From Peribacillus sp044761665 (GTDB lineage: Bacteria > Bacillota > Bacilli > Bacillales > DSM-1321), in NCBI RefSeq assembly GCF_044761665.1, contig NZ_JBIWCW010000011.1:1-64000 (forward strand): a stretch of DNA of 64,000 nucleotides. Direction: 5' to 3'. A program made the position numbers and the translations under genes. The notes beneath the pieces are model-generated. The model made no database searches, was not told the origin of the DNA, and was given only the letters and a program-made list of their open reading frames with translations. Below, in pieces: positions 25,308 to 33,247 of the stretch; position 1 is the stretch's first letter; every line of letters starts with the position of its first letter.

Positions 25308-27068
25308 ATGAATATAATTATTAGTACCCTTAATGCAAAATACATCCATACATCTCTATCCATACGATACCTGAAGGCTTATGCACAGCCCGAGTATGAT
25401 GCACAGCTAGCGGAATACACGATTAAAGACCCGATTATGAACATCGTCGGTGACCTCTATTCTAAAAAGCCAGATGTAATCGGGTTCAGTTGTTATATTT
25501 GGAATATCGAAGAAACCATGAAGGTCGTAGCCATGCTGAAGAAAATCAAACCGGAATTAGTTATCATCCTCGGTGGACCTGAAGTTACATACGATGTCCA
25601 TGATTGGCTAGATCAAATTCCCGGTGCCGATTTTATTGTCATCGGTGAGGGAGAAGTTACCTTCAAAGACCTGCTCTCGGAAATTGAAGGAGAACAAAAC
25701 TATAAGAAGGTTAGTGGAATTGCCTATCGTCAAGATGGAAAGAAAGTGATTCAGCCCCAGAATGGTAAAGTGGACCTAAAATCCCTTCCATCACCTTACC
25801 GTTTAGAGGAAGACCGTCACGAATTATCCAAGCGGGTTACTTATATCGAGACAAGCCGAGGCTGTCCATTTAGCTGTCAATTCTGTTTATCGTCGATTGA
25901 AGTGGGTGTCCGTTATTTCGACCGTGAAAAAATTAAAGAAGACATCAGATACTTGATGGATAATGGAGCAAAAACGATTAAGTTTGTGGATCGTACCTTT
26001 AATATCAGCCGGAGTTACGCAATGGAAATGTTCAGATTTCTAATAGATGAGCATCAACCTGGGGTCGTTTTCCAGTTCGAAATCACAGCTGACATCATGC
26101 GTCCTGAAGTCATTCAATTCTTAAATGACAATGCACCTGCCGGATTGTTCCGCTTTGAAATCGGTGTACAATCGACAAACGATCACACGAATGATCTCGT
26201 CATGAGAAGACAAAATTTCGAAAAGCTAACCAGAACCGTCACAATGGTAAAAGACGGTCAGAAAATAGATCAACATCTCGACTTGATTGCCGGGTTGCCT
26301 GAAGAAGATTACTCGACATTCAGAAAGACCTTCAATGATGTTTTTGCGCTTCGTCCTGAGGAAATGCAACTTGGCTTCTTAAAAATGTTACGTGGCACTG
26401 GGTTGCGAATTAGAGCGGACGAGCACGATTATATTTATAGTGATCACGCTCCTTACGAAATCCTTGGAAATAACGTTTTATCCTTTGATGATATTGTCCG
26501 CATTAAACAAGTCGAAGACGTTCTTGAAAAGTACTGGAACGATCATCGAATGAATTATACGACTGAGTTCCTCGTCGAAACGGTATTTAACTCACCGTTC
26601 GACTTTTTCCAGGAATTCGGAACCTATTGGGATGAGCAGGGCTGGTCACGCATTGGTCATCAGCTAGAAGATCTATTCAGGCGGTTAGAAGAGTTCCTGG
26701 CTGCACGAAATACCGACCAGTTGAAAAACGTACTCGGACTCATGAAATTGGATTACTTTACGAATCAAAAATATAAACCACGTAAGCCTTGGTGGGAAGC
26801 CGCTTTAGATAAACAAGGACGTTCAAAGATTTATGATGAGGTCCTTCAAAATCCTGAATATCTTGGAGCTGATTTCAAGGACTTGCAACTGAACGAAAAG
26901 GAAATATTCAAGCATACATTGATTGAAGAGCTTCCTTTTGATTTGGAAAGTTATTTGACAAATGGGACCATTATTGAACAACCATCGATCATGCTTGCTT
27001 ATTTTGATCCAAGTGGTAAAGGTTCAAGGATTTTTTCCCTTTCAAAAACTGAAAGCACAACCCTATAA
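25308..27068 (+). CDS. B12-binding-domain radical SAM protein
   Basis: About 586 residues: N-terminal cobalamin-binding-type domain (about 1-150, with LGGPEVTYD), radical SAM domain with SRGCPFSCQFC (Cys186, Cys190, Cys193 from this start) and a C-terminal DUF4080-like region. Family members do radical methylation or ring chemistry; the substrate is not predictable and no partner gene is adjacent. Start is uncertain: the frame opens at 25266 (MYAKGDRR), but that ATG lacks a ribosome site; AAAGGAG lies inside it, 29 bases before ATG 25308, with a small GCGT/ACGC hairpin between that could bring them close. Family members begin near IISTLNAKYIHTS. Confidence 0.85.
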   Translation: MNIIISTLNAKYIHTSLSIRYLKAYAQPEYDAQLAEYTIKDPIMNIVGDLYSKKPDVIGFSCYIWNIEETMKVVAMLKKIKPELVIILGGPEVTYDVHDWLDQIPGADFIVIGEGEVTFKDLLSEIEGEQNYKKVSGIAYRQDGKKVIQPQNGKVDLKSLPSPYRLEEDRHELSKRVTYIETSRGCPFSCQFCLSSIEVGVRYFDREKIKEDIRYLMDNGAKTIKFVDRTFNISRSYAMEMFRFLIDEHQPGVVFQFEITADIMRPEVIQFLNDNAPAGLFRFEIGVQSTNDHTNDLVMRRQNFEKLTRTVTMVKDGQKIDQHLDLIAGLPEEDYSTFRKTFNDVFALRPEEMQLGFLKMLRGTGLRIRADEHDYIYSDHAPYEILGNNVLSFDDIVRIKQVEDVLEKYWNDHRMNYTTEFLVETVFNSPFDFFQEFGTYWDEQGWSRIGHQLEDLFRRLEEFLAARNTDQLKNVLGLMKLDYFTNQKYKPRKPWWEAALDKQGRSKIYDEVLQNPEYLGADFKDLQLNEKEIFKHTLIEELPFDLESYLTNGTIIEQPSIMLAYFDPSGKGSRIFSLSKTESTTL

Positions 27069-27074
27069 AAAAAA

Positions 27075-27108
27075 GGACGGACCCCAATTTTCGGGTCCGT
27101 TCTTTTTT
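27075..27108 (+). terminator. Terminator of the radical SAM gene
   Basis: Stem GGACGGACCC/GGGTCCGTTC, 8-base loop, T6 tail; the T-tract overlaps the stop of the tiny leftward gene. Confidence 0.92.
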
Positions 27109-27247
27109 ATTTTTTATTATTCTTTGTAGCCAATATTTCATAAATCTTGGTTGCATTCATTTCTTCACTAAATTCCATTCCGAATTCCGTTCGTACGTAT
27201 TGGACTTTATCTTCTTGTTTCTCTGTTTTACGTGTATGTGTATTCAT
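27107..27247 (-). CDS. Tiny protein, possible spore protein
   Basis: A 46-codon frame: MNTHTRKTEKQEDKVQYVRT, then EFGMEFSEEMNATKIYEI and a Lys-rich tail. AAGGA lies 8 bases before its ATG, which directly follows the upstream stop (TAAATG), so the two tiny genes are translationally linked. The EFGMEFSEEMNA segment resembles the FGTEFASETNA repeats of gamma-type small acid-soluble spore proteins, which GPR protease cuts. That link is inference; I do not recognise the protein itself. Confidence 0.6.
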   Translation of the reverse strand: MNTHTRKTEKQEDKVQYVRTEFGMEFSEEMNATKIYEILATKNNKK

Positions 27248-27406
27248 TTAGCTTCTTCCTTTTCTTCCTTGCTTAGAATTGCGGTTGGCACCCTTCATGA
27301 CATTTTCATCTGCTGCAAACTCATTAGAAAATTCATCTATGCCTTGATTCTTCTTCGGCGTTTTACTTGCTTTGACAGCTCCATCCACATTAGCTTTCCT
27401 TTTCAT
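27248..27406 (-). CDS. Tiny basic protein, possible spore protein
   Basis: A 52-codon frame beginning MKRKANVDGA, very rich in Lys/Arg/Asn, with IDEFSNEFAADENV in the middle. The KRKAN start recalls SspO and the NEFAADEN segment recalls GPR sites of spore proteins, but this is not a firm match. GAGGTG lies 8 bases before ATG 27406, so the longer frame to 27544 (a hydrophobic lead-in) is not used. A SigG/SigF-like promoter lies 34 bases upstream. First of a two-gene unit. Confidence 0.6.
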   Translation of the reverse strand: MKRKANVDGAVKASKTPKKNQGIDEFSNEFAADENVMKGANRNSKQGRKGRS

Positions 27407-27439
27407 TTTCATTCCACCTCTATAAAAAAGTTTACATGA

Positions 27440-27470
27440 TAGAATGGGGTAATTCGGATCAAAATTATTC
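27440..27470 (-). promoter_or_regulatory. Candidate forespore (SigG/SigF-type) promoter
   Basis: Minus strand: GAATA (27470-27466), 19-base spacer, CATTCTA (27446-27440). The -10 fits the SigG/SigF pattern well; the spacer is 1-2 bases longer than usual. It is placed correctly for the two tiny basic genes. Confidence 0.4.
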
Positions 27471-27524
27471 ACGGATAATTTAAGTTCATTCGCGTAAATT
27501 AATACTAAAACAAGGGGGATTACG

Positions 27525-27860
27525 ATGAAAAAAAAGTTGGACAATCCGATCTTATCCGATACTCAGCCCCATCAAATCAATGCGCCCAGCTTTAAAAATA
27601 CCGGGATACAACCAGAGGCTCCTTTTGTGAATGACTACGGAGTGGTAATTGGGGATAGTAAATATGCCTCCGACAATTCACCACTTGAAAATTGGTCCGA
27701 GGATACGGATCCCGAAATCATGGCTGGAGATGAATGGGTACACCCGACAAATGATATTGGCTGGAACTCTACGGAAAACCGGGAACTGTTAGAAGCAAAA
27801 CGAGACCCTGAAGCTCCTTTTTTTCACCCGGATAAAGACGTTAGCATCGAAACGGATTAA
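27525..27860 (+). CDS. Small conserved Bacillus protein (DUF3905-like)
   Basis: A 111-residue acidic soluble protein. YGVVIGDSKYASDNSPLENW and MAGDEWVHPTNDIGW look like the Bacillus family I know as DUF3905, whose function is unknown. AAGGGGG ribosome site. It is divergent from the two tiny spore-like genes, and the gap between them is short enough for overlapping promoters; a sporulation role is therefore possible but only inferred. Confidence 0.75.
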   Translation: MKKKLDNPILSDTQPHQINAPSFKNTGIQPEAPFVNDYGVVIGDSKYASDNSPLENWSEDTDPEIMAGDEWVHPTNDIGWNSTENRELLEAKRDPEAPFFHPDKDVSIETD

Positions 27861-27871
27861 CCTTCACATTA

Positions 27872-27905
27872 AAGAGGGTGTCCTGCAAATCCAGGACACC
27901 CTCTT
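27872..27905. terminator. Convergent terminator
   Basis: Perfect 14-bp stem AAGAGGGTGTCCTG/CAGGACACCCTCTT between the DUF3905-like gene and the leftward oxidoreductase; A/T-rich ends serve either strand poorly. Confidence 0.8.
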
Positions 27906-27907
27906 CC

Positions 27908-28885
27908 TTATTTAACCTGCAAAATCATTTTCCCTTTCGTTTGACGCGAATTCATTTCTTCATGAACCTCTGCTGCCTGTTCAATAGGGTAAACGCCCCC
28001 GATTGTCAATTTCAATTTACCTGAGGCCACGTACGAAAATAGCTCTTTGATACTTGGTAACAGCAAATCTGGTTTTTTCATGATTTGCGGCAGGAAAAAA
28101 CCTACAACAGACTGATTACGGCGCATTAAGGTCTGGGGGTTCATCGTATATGTTTCACGACTCGCATTGCCGAAAACAACCAATCGACCAAACGGGGCCA
28201 GACATTTCAATGTTTTATTGAAAATATCCCCACCTGCCATTTCAAGCGCGACGTCCACGCCCTTTCCATCGGTTGCCTCTCTCACCTCTAACTCCCATCC
28301 TTCTTGTGTGTAATCAATGAGCACATCCGCACCCATTTCTTTTGCCAGTGTCAACTTTTCCTTCGTACTTGCAGTAGCGATTACCTTTCCAGCTCCGAAT
28401 ATTTTCGCAAGTTGCACCGCAATTGTTCCAACGCCTCCTGCAGCTGCATGGATAAGTACCGCTTCCCCCGGCTGTAGACGTCCCATCGTTTTCAAGATGT
28501 GGTACGCACTTAAACCCTGTAGCGGTAAAGCAACGGCCTCATGGAATGAAATTTCATCCGGTAACGGGATCACTGAGAATTCATTGGATATAGCATATTC
28601 TGAATACCCGCCTGAGTCGATCAAACTCACAACCCTTGTTCCCGACTTGATTTTTGTAACCTTTTCTCCTACCTCCACCACAACTCCCGCAACTTCCGCA
28701 CCTGGTATAAATGGGAGTGGGGTCGGCACGACATACTGTCCTTCCCGACGAGCTGTATCGGCATAGTTAACGCCTACACAGTCAATTTCAATCAGCACAT
28801 CATATCCCGTAGGTGTCGGTTTTTCCTTTTCTGTCAACTTTAAGACTTCTGGGCCACCATAGGCTTCAAATTGTATTGCTTTCAT
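27908..28885 (-). CDS. NADPH:quinone oxidoreductase family (MDR) protein
   Basis: A 325-residue zinc-free medium-chain reductase: GroES-like N-domain (IEIDCVGVNYADTARREGQY), and Rossmann loop AAAGGVGTIAVQLAK. The family reduces quinones or enoyl compounds with NADPH. The longer frame opens at 28900, overlapping the stop of a decayed SDR gene; GAGGGGGAG before ATG 28885 gives the better start. It is the last gene in the leftward block that begins with the acyl-CoA dehydrogenase and may be carried by that transcript, though two dead genes lie in between. Confidence 0.88.
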   Translation of the reverse strand: MKAIQFEAYGGPEVLKLTEKEKPTPTGYDVLIEIDCVGVNYADTARREGQYVVPTPLPFIPGAEVAGVVVEVGEKVTKIKSGTRVVSLIDSGGYSEYAISNEFSVIPLPDEISFHEAVALPLQGLSAYHILKTMGRLQPGEAVLIHAAAGGVGTIAVQLAKIFGAGKVIATASTKEKLTLAKEMGADVLIDYTQEGWELEVREATDGKGVDVALEMAGGDIFNKTLKCLAPFGRLVVFGNASRETYTMNPQTLMRRNQSVVGFFLPQIMKKPDLLLPSIKELFSYVASGKLKLTIGGVYPIEQAAEVHEEMNSRQTKGKMILQVK

Positions 28886-28899
28886 TTTTCTCCCCCTCA

Positions 28900-29140
28900 T
28901 TATTGTTCTTTAATGTACAATGCCAGCTCTTTCACATCTTCTTCGTAACATCGGAAGGAAAAATATCAGCCAGCGGAATGGTATGGCGGGCATTGATTTG
29001 GGCGGCTACTTCTTTAAGCTTCCGTTTTGTTCTTCCTACCAAAAAAACTTTGCCCCCTCTTCTGCCAGTCGAAGGGCTGTCGATTTGCAAATACCAGAAC
29101 CTGCACCCGTTATGACAGCAATGGACTGTGAAAATCTCAT
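28900..29140 (-). pseudogene. SDR dehydrogenase remnant (two frameshifts, truncated)
   Basis: From ATG 29140 (ribosome site AAGGGGTG) the frame reads MRFSQSIAVITGAGSGICKS, an SDR cofactor loop, and stops at TAG after about 34 codons. One base over, the reading resumes as VFLVGRTKRKLKEVAAQINA and ends; a second shift gives EEDVKELALYIKEQ and a stop. Only the first 75-80 residues of a roughly 250-residue enzyme are left; the NNAG and YxxxK regions are gone. Its final TAATG merges with the oxidoreductase leader. Confidence 0.8.
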
Positions 29141-29175
29141 TGTTTCACCCCTTCCCATCAGTAACCATCTAACGT

Positions 29176-29910
29176 TTACTGGCTGTTCTTTACAGTTTGA
29201 ATTTTTCCGTTTATCAACTCAGGAACAAGGGTTATCGATCCCTTTTGAGCTGCCAATTTCCAATCGTCCTTTAAATCATGGTTGTCCAACATGCGAAGAT
29301 TGTATAATTTGAAAGGCTTCATCGACATTCTTCCTATAAAATGTGCAAGCAGCCAAGGTAGCATCATTCAGTATAAAAGCATCTCGTTTACCTTGAACCA
29401 AACAATCAATCAAGTGTCCTGCCCCATAAAAATCTTCCATACTAAATTCACCCGAATTTCTCGAACACACAATAATAATGGTTTCGGTTTGGTAAACGTT
29501 TTTTATCTTTTCTGCTACGGATGGATTATTAAGCAAAGAGGAAATATACACCTTTTTGGCAGAACTTGAAATTTGCAGCGCTACCGTGCCATTAGTTATT
29601 GATAGGACAAGCGTTTTACCCTGGACCATCCCATTTAAAAGCGTCGGACTCGGGTAGATATAACCTTCAATCGACTTGGTCCTCAGCTCCCCAGCGAGCA
29701 GGCATTCCCCTGGGGCCATGCCTTTGCTTTTCACCAGGGCATCCTCAGGGTTAAGGACCGGAATCACTTGCTCTGCTCCGTTATGAAGAGCAGATACGAT
29801 AGTCGTCGGTAGAACACATCCAGTACGACTGCCACTTTCTCAGCGTCCAGAAGCTTGGCTTTATCTATCCCTTCTTTTTTTAACAGCAATTGTATGTGCA
29901 CCTTTTTCAT
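29176..29910 (-). pseudogene. comB: comB (2-phosphosulfolactate phosphatase family), frameshifted
   Basis: The ComB family sequence is spread over three frames. Frame 1 from ATG 29910: MKKVHIQLLLKKEGID ... KVAVVLDV. A shift near 29815 leads to LPTTIVSALHNGAEQVIPVL, the long middle part (NGTVAL, SRNSGEFSMEDFYGAGHLID). A second shift near 29290 gives the C-terminal DDWKLAAQKGSITLVPELING. In known cases ComB hydrolyses 2-phosphosulfolactate. The start is 4 bases past the kinase stop, so it was part of the same operon. Sequencing error is an alternative to true decay, but two shifts plus a decayed neighbour favour decay. Confidence 0.82.
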
Positions 29911-29914
29911 CTCA

Positions 29915-30973
29915 TCAGGCTTCCTTCGCGGCCACTTGGGCTGCATGAGTAATTAAACTGTTCACCATTTGCCCCAGTTTGGCAAAGCGGCCGTCCTTGG
30001 TCTGTGCCAATTCATAGCGATAATAGATTTGCTGAAGGATGACAGCTAACTTAAAATAGCCAAAAGTCCTATAAAAATCCATGTTTGAAACATCTAGGCC
30101 GCTTTTAGTAGCATATGCTTGGATGAATTCGTCTCTTGACATAAAACCATCCAAGGTTGTAATCGAAGCCTGACCTAAACCGACTTTGACCATCTCTGGA
30201 TCGCTTTCTTCCGTCCAATAGCTCATTGCAACACCTAAATCAGCCAGCGGATCCCCCACAGTTGCCATTTCCCAATCAAAAAGACCGACCATCTCGCTTA
30301 CATTATGGTTGAACATCGCATTATTGATTTTATAGTCATAGTGGATGATTGAAGTTTGACTATAATGCGGTATATTCGTTTGTAAATAAGCGATGAGCGG
30401 GCCTACTTCCTTGATTTCCTCTGTCTTTGCTCGTTCGTATCGGGAAATCCATCCTCGTACCTGCCTCTCCATAAATCCTTCAGGCTTGGAGATCTCCGCC
30501 AGTCCCGTCTTTTCATATGGGATGGAATGAAGGTCCGCAAGCTGATTAACCATGATATTGGAGAGTTGACGGCATTTTTCGACAGTCGGAACGATACCTT
30601 TTGGAAACTCGGAATCTATTACAATTCCATGCTTTCTTTCCATAAGAAAAAACGGGGCACCAACAATCGAGTCATCATCCGAAAATAATATAGGTTCAGG
30701 CGCTGCTTGGTAATACGGGTGGATGGATGAAAGAATATGGTGTTCACGATTCATATCATGGGCTTTAGGAGCGACCGGACCAAGCGGTGGTCTCCTCAGG
30801 ACAGCTTCCCACTCACCGATTTTAAGCTGATAGGTCAAATTGGAATATCCTATAGAGAACTGTTGCACTTCTAATCGTTCATTTGGAACCTCCACTATGT
30901 TTTCCTGAAGGAAAGCCTCCAATCTATTTACATTAAGTTCCTCCCCGGAACGAACAGGAATTGTATCACCCAT
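29915..30973 (-). CDS. ACAD10/11-type phosphotransferase (APH fold)
   Basis: About 352 residues of the aminoglycoside-phosphotransferase fold, of the subgroup fused to human acyl-CoA dehydrogenases 10/11: FSIGYSNLTYQL (ATP loop), VLRRPP, HYDYKINNAMF (catalytic loop) and LFDWEMATVGDPLADLG (metal-binding Asp). In bacterial lva-type systems and ACAD10/11 this kinase phosphorylates the hydroxyl of 4-hydroxyacyl-CoA. Lying in the same operon as an ACAD11-like dehydrogenase strongly suggests the same role. Ribosome site GGGGTGAT favours ATG 30973 over 30982 and 31000. Confidence 0.85.
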   Translation of the reverse strand: MGDTIPVRSGEELNVNRLEAFLQENIVEVPNERLEVQQFSIGYSNLTYQLKIGEWEAVLRRPPLGPVAPKAHDMNREHHILSSIHPYYQAAPEPILFSDDDSIVGAPFFLMERKHGIVIDSEFPKGIVPTVEKCRQLSNIMVNQLADLHSIPYEKTGLAEISKPEGFMERQVRGWISRYERAKTEEIKEVGPLIAYLQTNIPHYSQTSIIHYDYKINNAMFNHNVSEMVGLFDWEMATVGDPLADLGVAMSYWTEESDPEMVKVGLGQASITTLDGFMSRDEFIQAYATKSGLDVSNMDFYRTFGYFKLAVILQQIYYRYELAQTKDGRFAKLGQMVNSLITHAAQVAAKEA

Positions 30974-31008
30974 CTTTTCCATCACCCCTTTGACATACAT
31001 GAATTAAA

Positions 31009-31410
31009 CTAGCTATGAACTAGATGCGGGACTAATTTTTCTTTTACCCTTTCAGGAATTGGTTCACTTTTTTGTTCCGTAAAATTGAAACAAACCAAAA
31101 CCGCCGTACCTTTTGAGATGGGCTCACCGGTTTGCGAACAGAGAATATCTTGGCTCAACTCACAGCTTTTCGTTCCTACTTTAGTCAAATACGTCCGAAC
31201 GGTGAGGAGTTGGTTAAAGTAGCCTTGGGAAAAGAAATTGCAATTTGTCGAAGCCAACAAGAAGTTCCAGCCTTCGACGCTTGACACCAATCCCAGCGCT
31301 TCAAAAAATTTAAGGCGGGCCTCTTCAAGGTAAATGAAATAACTTCTGTTGTTGATATGGCCCAATGCATCCGTTTCCGAAAAACGGACATTCACTTTTA
31401 GTTCATGCAT
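31009..31410 (-). CDS. Hotdog-fold acyl-CoA thioesterase (4HBT type)
   Basis: A 133-residue hotdog protein. FSETDALGHINNRSYFIYLEEARLKF carries the Asp of the 4-hydroxybenzoyl-CoA thioesterase/YbgC family active site. It would hydrolyse acyl-CoA to free acid and CoA. GGAGG before ATG. Fifteen bases downstream of the hydratase gene and just ahead of the kinase gene, so in the acyl-CoA operon; it may release dead-end or overflow CoA esters. Confidence 0.88.
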   Translation of the reverse strand: MHELKVNVRFSETDALGHINNRSYFIYLEEARLKFFEALGLVSSVEGWNFLLASTNCNFFSQGYFNQLLTVRTYLTKVGTKSCELSQDILCSQTGEPISKGTAVLVCFNFTEQKSEPIPERVKEKLVPHLVHS

Positions 31411-31425
31411 ATGATACCTCCATTT

Positions 31426-32205
31426 TTAGCGATGTGAGAACGCGGGTTTTCGCTTTTCCAAAAATGCCGTAACTCCTTCTTTCACATCTTCCGTTTGAAA
31501 GATTTCCTCAAAAAGGTTCGCTTCAATTTCCAATCCATGTTCAAGAGTCGCTTCGCTCCCTTCATCGATTGCCTTTTTGATTCTTGAAAGAGCCTGTAAT
31601 GAATGACTTGTCATTTTGGAAGCTAACTTCTTAGACTCCATTAAACCGTCTCCCTGTTCCACAACTTTATTGACAAGCCCTATTCTTTCGGCTTCTTGTG
31701 CAGTCAGTGGATCACCAGTGAAAATAATTTCCTTCGCTTTAGCATTTCCTACAAGTCTCGACAAACGCTGCGTGCCTCCAGCTCCAGGAAATAATCCTAA
31801 TTTCACTTCCGGTAAACCAATTTGTACGCTTGCTTCGGCAACACGTAAATCACAAGCTAGAGCCAATTCGCAACCACCGCCTAAAGTTATACCATTTAAG
31901 GCGGCAATGGTTGGTTTAGGGAATTTATCAATTTTAGTTAAAATCTCATGGCTTTCTCTTACCGTTTCCATCATATTGGGATTGCCCATCATTTGTGGGA
32001 ACTCCTTTATATCCGCACCAGCGGCAAAAGCCATATCTCCAGCTCCTGTAATAAGAACTGCTACGATTTCATTATCATTTTCAAGCTGTGTGAAAATCCC
32101 CAATAGTCCTTGAAGCACTTGTTTGCTGATTACATTTAACGGGGGATTATCAATCGTCACGATGGCAAGCATATTTTCTTTTTCTACTCTCACTAAGTTC
32201 GTCAT
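31426..32205 (-). CDS. Enoyl-CoA hydratase/isomerase
   Basis: A 259-residue crotonase. Oxyanion-hole AAGADIKEF and NGITLGGGCELALACD; both catalytic Glu positions are present (GGGCELAL and GLPEVKLGLFPG). It adds water to trans-2-enoyl-CoA in beta-oxidation. Its ATG overlaps the stop of the dehydrogenase gene (ATGA), so the two are coupled. In B. subtilis the fadB hydratase also follows lcfA and fadR. Confidence 0.93.
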   Translation of the reverse strand: MTNLVRVEKENMLAIVTIDNPPLNVISKQVLQGLLGIFTQLENDNEIVAVLITGAGDMAFAAGADIKEFPQMMGNPNMMETVRESHEILTKIDKFPKPTIAALNGITLGGGCELALACDLRVAEASVQIGLPEVKLGLFPGAGGTQRLSRLVGNAKAKEIIFTGDPLTAQEAERIGLVNKVVEQGDGLMESKKLASKMTSHSLQALSRIKKAIDEGSEATLEHGLEIEANLFEEIFQTEDVKEGVTAFLEKRKPAFSHR

Positions 32206-33089
32206 ATATTCTTCACTCCTTGATTTGTATAGTCATACCAACCTTTACCGGTTTTCCTACCTAAATCACCCTGTTTAACCTTTTCTTCTATACAAGCATT
32301 AGGCTTATCTTTTGGATTTCCCGTTTCTTTATAACGTTGTTGCATGACGAAATACCCTACATCAATACCTGACAAGTCCATAAGCTCAAAGGGGCCGATG
32401 GGATGGCTTAATGCTTTTCGGCAAATTAAATCGATATCCTTGTAATCCGCTATGCCTTCTTCATATAGGTAGAGTGCTTCCTTCTGCAATGCACCCAATA
32501 TACGATTAGCGACAAAACCCGAAATTTCCTTACGTAGTAAAACGCCTGTCCGATTCATTTTCTCAGTGACTTCTAAAGCAAGCTTTGCTGTTTCTTCGGA
32601 TGTTTGATCGCTCATGACTACTTCCACGCAATCCATGACAAGCGGCGGGAAAAAGAAATGCATGTTGATAAACTTTTCAGGGCGACTTGTCACTCCAGAT
32701 AGCAAACTATTCACGATGGTCGAACTATTCGTCGCAAAAATGGTTTCTGAAGGTGCCACTTGCTCTAACTTGGCGAAGACTTCCTGCTTCACTTCAATTT
32801 TTTCCACTACCGCCTCAATGATCAAATCCGCACCGCTTGCGGCCTTATTCAAATCGGTCGTAAGTTGAAGATGGGTGAAGGCTGCCAATTTACTGTCTTC
32901 AGTCAGCTTTCCTTTTTGTACCCATTTACTCATGAGTCCTTCTAATTTCCCTTTTGCGGTTTGTAGAGCCGTTTCTTGAACATCCTGTAATATCGTATTG
33001 AAGCCACCAAGGGCAGCAAGCATCGCAATTTGGTGACCCATCTGGCCCGCCCCAATGACCGTTATGGACTGAATTTTATTGTTCGACAT
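32202..33089 (-). CDS. 3-hydroxyacyl-CoA dehydrogenase (HBD type)
   Basis: A 295-residue enzyme: NAD fold VIGAGQMGHQIA, catalytic Ser in ATNSSTI, His in MHFFFPPL, and the C-terminal dimer domain ending KTGKGWYDY. It oxidises 3-hydroxyacyl-CoA to the 3-keto ester. The usual HFFNP motif reads HFFFP here, so an Asn conserved in most members is Phe; activity may differ. AAGGATG ribosome site. Second to last step of the spiral encoded by the operon; a thiolase is not found in the window. Confidence 0.9.
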   Translation of the reverse strand: MSNNKIQSITVIGAGQMGHQIAMLAALGGFNTILQDVQETALQTAKGKLEGLMSKWVQKGKLTEDSKLAAFTHLQLTTDLNKAASGADLIIEAVVEKIEVKQEVFAKLEQVAPSETIFATNSSTIVNSLLSGVTSRPEKFINMHFFFPPLVMDCVEVVMSDQTSEETAKLALEVTEKMNRTGVLLRKEISGFVANRILGALQKEALYLYEEGIADYKDIDLICRKALSHPIGPFELMDLSGIDVGYFVMQQRYKETGNPKDKPNACIEEKVKQGDLGRKTGKGWYDYTNQGVKNI

Positions 33090-33110
33090 CGACTCATCCT
33101 TCCTTTTTAA

Positions 33111-33240
33111 CTAGTTTTTCTCGATTCCCTGCAAAATCATTTCCATGAATATTTCCGCCACTTCCCGGTCCGTTTTTTCTCCATTTGGATCGAACTGTTA
33201 AAATATCAGTTGAATTGCTCCATACGGTTTCGTACAATCA
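33111..33240 (-). pseudogene. TetR-family regulator remnant (C-terminal tail)
   Basis: Between the ligase and dehydrogenase genes the minus strand reads YGAIQLIF, stop, then QFDPNGEKTDREVAEIFMEM and ILQGIEKN, stop. This is the typical C-terminal helix of TetR/AcrR repressors, with a TAA replacing one codon. No helix-turn-helix part is left. In B. subtilis the TetR repressor FadR is encoded right after lcfA, the matching position. The remnant suggests that the operon once carried its own repressor gene. Confidence 0.7.
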
Positions 33241-33247
33241 AACCATT

